Source of the DNA: Burkholderiales bacterium
Lineage (GTDB): Bacteria > Pseudomonadota > Gammaproteobacteria > Burkholderiales > SG8-41
Length of the DNA stretch: 5,481 nucleotides
Assembly: GCA_005800795.1 (NCBI GenBank)
Contig: SYEN01000161.1
Span: 1 to 5,481, forward strand
Reading direction: 5' to 3'
Shown here: positions 5,378-5,481 of the stretch, one piece after another
Numbering within the stretch: position 1 is the first letter of the stretch
Layout of the letters: the number at the start of each line of letters is the position of its first letter
Notes under the pieces: model-generated
Told to the model about the DNA's origin: nothing
Seen by the model: only the letters and a program-made list of their open reading frames with translations
Databases searched by the model: none
Program-made: the position numbers and the translations under genes

Positions 5378-5481
5378 GATCTTCCTTCGGCAACCTGCAA
5401 GGTCACGGGCTTTCCACGCAGGCGTAAACACCACAAACGGAATCGATCCAGATACAGATAAACCACCGGTGTGGTGTAGAG
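5374..5481 (-). CDS. RND inner-membrane efflux pump, C-terminal fragment (rest outside the window)
   Basis: Reading leftward from the window edge in frame gives 35 codons ending in TGA at 5376-5374. They begin LYTTPVVYLYLDRFRLW, the very typical end of the last transmembrane helix of RND multidrug permeases, especially the MdtB/MdtC type. A basic cytoplasmic tail follows (CLRLRGKPVTLQVAEGRS). The pump uses the proton gradient to push substrates through a periplasmic adaptor into the outer-membrane channel. The stop overlaps the NodT start as ATGA (5377-5374), so the two are almost certainly one operon with coupled translation. About 35 of the usual 1,000 or more residues are visible, so substrate class and exact subfamily are uncertain. 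The adaptor gene should lie further upstream, outside the window. Confidence 0.85.
   Translation of the reverse strand, partial: LYTTPVVYLYLDRFRLWCLRLRGKPVTLQVAEGRS
5381..5387 (-). promoter_or_regulatory. Shine-Dalgarno of the NodT gene, inside the RND reading frame
   Basis: The minus strand reads AAGGAAG, with the AAGGA core five bases before the ATG at 5377. It lies within the last codons of the RND gene. Together with the ATGA overlap it supports the 5377 start over the in-frame ATGs at 5434 and 5359, and suggests translational coupling. Confidence 0.6.

Noticed and set aside
5378..5434. Longer NodT protein starting at 5434
   Set aside because: It would bury the lipoprotein signal behind 19 residues and overlap the RND gene by about 60 bases. 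The ATGA start at 5377 has its own Shine-Dalgarno.
5462..5475. Inverted repeat ACCAC-CGGT-GTGGT near the right edge
   Set aside because: It lies within the conserved codons of the RND C-terminus (TTPVV), so coding constraint explains it and the 5-bp stem is short.

Overview
The window looks like a piece of a betaproteobacterial chromosome, probably Burkholderiales or a close relative. The sequence is GC-rich, roughly 60% by eye, with short AT-rich islands between genes. It carries a Bug-family (TctC-like) periplasmic binding protein, a family greatly expanded in that order. It also holds the tail of a sox thiosulfate-oxidation gene and an RND/NodT efflux pair. The genus cannot be named from this sequence alone.

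Layout: (1) 2-271 (+) is the 3' end of soxB, cut by the left window edge. (2) 272-396 is a convergent gap with a GC hairpin and T-rich stretches. (3) 397-1560 (-) is a serine hydrolase of the class C beta-lactamase/esterase superfamily. (4) 1663-2634 (-) is a Bug substrate-binding protein with a signal peptide, upstream of the hydrolase and on the same strand. (5) 2635-2915 is a 281-bp divergent intergenic region with an AT-rich island, a sigma-54-like -24/-12 site and some small symmetric elements. (6) 2916-3953 (+) is an ApbA/PanE-family ketoacid reductase. (7) 3968-5377 (-) is a NodT-family outer-membrane efflux lipoprotein. (8) 5374-5481 (-) is the last 35 codons of an RND inner-membrane pump, whose stop overlaps the NodT start in an ATGA.

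How the genes work together: the RND and NodT genes form the distal end of a tripartite efflux operon reading leftward. The Bug protein and the serine hydrolase probably form a small unit in which a captured carboxylate-like solute may later be hydrolysed in the cytoplasm. The divergent ketoreductase could act on a related 2-oxo acid. This metabolic link is inference from gene order. No TctA/TctB permease or regulator lies in the window. SoxB belongs to a separate sulfur-oxidation cluster that ends here.

The least expected signal is a perfect 16-bp inverted repeat (2708-2723 and 3951-3966) that brackets the ketoreductase gene and its upstream region. I see no convincing new defence, mobile or RNA system. 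Most of the window is ordinary accessory metabolism and transport.
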